Assembly: GCF_012999535.1 (NCBI RefSeq)
Contig: NZ_JABBWV010000008.1
Coordinates: 62,001-126,000 of the forward strand
Reading direction: 5' to 3'
DNA length: 64,000 nt
From: Microbispora sp. H11081
Lineage (GTDB): Bacteria; Actinomycetota; Actinomycetes; Streptosporangiales; Streptosporangiaceae
Positions 62,877-64,000 of the stretch are shown here, in pieces (position 1 is the first letter of the stretch; each line of letters opens with the position of its first letter). Position numbers and translations under genes: made by a program. The notes under the pieces are model-generated. The model was not told the origin of the DNA, did not search any database, and was given only the letters and a program-made list of their open reading frames with translations.

Positions 62877-64000
62877 TTGGCCCGGACCGACCTCGACGCG
62901 CTCGCACTGGACGCGCTCACTCTGGAGCAGAAAGCCGCGCTGCTGTCGGGCCGGGACTTCTGGACGACCAAGCCGATCGAGCAGGCGCGGATCGCCTCCA
63001 TCACCCTGTGCGACGGGCCGCACGGCGTCCGCCGCGAGGCCGGCGGCTCCGATCATCTCGGCATCAACCAGAGCATGCCCGCCACCTGCTTCCCGCCCGC
63101 CGTCGCGGTCGGGTCGAGCTGGGACCCCGAGGTGGCCGCCCGGATCGGCGCGGCCGTCGGCCGGGAGGGCCGGGCCCTTGGCGTGGCCGTCGTGCTGGGC
63201 CCGGGCGTGAACATTAAGCGCTCACCGCTGTGCGGGCGCAACTTCGAGTACTACTCGGAGGACCCTCTGCTGTCGGGCGTGCTCGGGGCGGCGCACGTCG
63301 CCGCGCTGCAGGCCGAGGGGCCGGGCGCGTCGGTCAAGCACTTCGCGGCGAACAACCAGGAGACCGAGCGCATGCGGGTCAGCGCCGACGTGGACGAGCG
63401 CACCCTGCGTGAGATCTACTTCCCCGCGTTCGAGCGGGTGGTCACCGAGGCCCGGCCGGCCACGGTCATGTGCTCCTACAACCGCGTCAACGGCGTGTAC
63501 GCCTCGCAGAACCGGTGGCTGCTCACCGACGTCCTGCGCCGCGAGTGGGGCTTCGCCGGCGTCGTCGTCTCCGACTGGGGGGCCGTACAGGACCGGGTCG
63601 CCGCTCTGGCCGCCGGGCTCGACCTGGAGATGCCGGGCACCGGCGGCGAGGGCGACCGGCGCGTCGTGGAGGCCGTCCGCGCGGGCGAGCTCGACGAGGC
63701 CGTGGTCAACGCGAGCGTGCGCCGCGTCGTCGCCCTCACCGCACGCCACAGCGGGGTGTCCGGCGCGTTCGAGGCCGACGCCCACCACGCGCTCGCCCGC
63801 GAGCTCGCCGCGGAGTGCGCCGTGCTGCTGAAGAACGAGGGCGACGTGCTTCCCCTCGACGCGGGCGCCCGCGTCGCCGTGATCGGCGAGTTCGCGGTCA
63901 CTCCCCGGTTCCAGGGCGGCGGCAGCTCGCACGTCAACGCGACCCGGGTCGACGCGGCGCTCGGCGCGATCCGCGCCCACGCTCCTGACGCCGTCTACGC
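62877..64000 (+). CDS. second GH3 family beta-glucosidase, 3' end missing
   Basis: The open frame runs to the window edge; 374 residues are visible. GH3 barrel features: TLCDGPHGVRREAGG, CGRNFEYYSEDPLLSGVLG, SVKHFAANNQETERM, SYNRVNG, and the nucleophile aspartate in GVVVSDWGAV. The C-terminal domain begins near ECAVLLKNEGDVLPL. It looks like an actinobacterial beta-glucosidase, not a close duplicate of the preceding GH3. I chose the TTG at 62877 because GGAAGGAG lies eight bases upstream; an in-frame ATG at 62847 and a GTG at 62859 lack ribosome sites. No signal peptide is seen. Confidence 0.9.
   Translation, partial: MARTDLDALALDALTLEQKAALLSGRDFWTTKPIEQARIASITLCDGPHGVRREAGGSDHLGINQSMPATCFPPAVAVGSSWDPEVAARIGAAVGREGRALGVAVVLGPGVNIKRSPLCGRNFEYYSEDPLLSGVLGAAHVAALQAEGPGASVKHFAANNQETERMRVSADVDERTLREIYFPAFERVVTEARPATVMCSYNRVNGVYASQNRWLLTDVLRREWGFAGVVVSDWGAVQDRVAALAAGLDLEMPGTGGEGDRRVVEAVRAGELDEAVVNASVRRVVALTARHSGVSGAFEADAHHALARELAAECAVLLKNEGDVLPLDAGARVAVIGEFAVTPRFQGGGSSHVNATRVDAALGAIRAHAPDAVY

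Noticed and set aside
60336..63056. A 900-residue minus-strand open frame over the first GH3 gene
   Set aside because: Exact shadow of the GH3 reading frame with low-complexity composition.

Overview
The window is about 72% G+C chromosomal DNA from a high-GC actinomycete. It has GTG and TTG starts, short overlapping operons, leaderless-looking promoters, and many secreted or cell-envelope proteins. Gene content (a phosphatidylinositol-phosphate synthase next to a HIT-family Ap4A phosphorylase and thrS, a LitR-type photoreceptor, DUF305 and SPW-repeat proteins) fits a soil actinomycete, perhaps the Streptosporangiaceae. That family placement is an inference from gene order, not from a marker gene. 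The window opens inside pgsA and closes inside a second GH3 glycosidase gene. I saw no rRNA, tRNA, CRISPR array, transposase or phage module.

Region 1 (1-10.4 kb) is a housekeeping block: pgsA, EF-G2-like GTPase, a DUF187/GH10-like secreted hydrolase, a phosphatase-like polytopic membrane protein, HIT-family phosphorylase, an Asp23 protein with tandem repeats, and thrS. The thrS upstream region holds a symmetrical cluster of short repeats. Region 2 (10.8-15.9 kb) has phosphoketolase with a divergent MarR regulator, a divergent TetR/SDR pair, and TspO.

Region 3 (15.4-28.0 kb) is the most interesting part. It is a probably light-controlled carotenoid locus: YbgA-like protein, ECF sigma factor and LitR/CarH-type B12 photoreceptor on one strand, then crtE-crtI-crtB-plsX on the other. 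These are followed by crtA, plsY, a GT2 glycosyltransferase, crtD and cruF. No cyclase is present, so the expected product is an acyclic, hydroxylated, 2-keto, glycosylated carotenoid. PlsX and PlsY, normally phospholipid enzymes, are embedded in the locus and suggest an acyl-phosphate route for acylating the sugar. This is a hypothesis.

Region 4 (28.1-38.7 kb) contains an aldo/keto reductase, an alpha/beta hydrolase, a glycogen-debranching-like enzyme, two related secreted proteins with a shared promoter block, a fasciclin lipoprotein, small DUF proteins, and a Csp-like copper-storage protein next to a MarR regulator.

Region 5 (38.9-46.6 kb) is a catabolic island: amidohydrolase, CoA-transferase, citryl-CoA-lyase-like protein, LigB and LigA extradiol dioxygenase subunits, quinone oxidoreductase and an IclR regulator. 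Matching palindromes lie at its two ends, so it looks like one regulated pathway for an aromatic or heterocyclic compound that I cannot identify.

Region 6 (47-55.3 kb) has DUF305, a CHAP hydrolase with a possible ATT start, a dienelactone hydrolase with a DUF6295 partner, an SPW membrane protein, alditol oxidase, 1-Cys peroxiredoxin, a methyltransferase and an MFS exporter. Region 7 (55.4-64 kb) has a secreted double-domain amidase and a LacI-type regulator next to two GH3 glycosidases, with a clear CCGAAAnTTTCGG operator family. A 118-138 bp dispersed element with inverted ends occurs twice (36.2 and 45.7 kb), each time between convergent genes.
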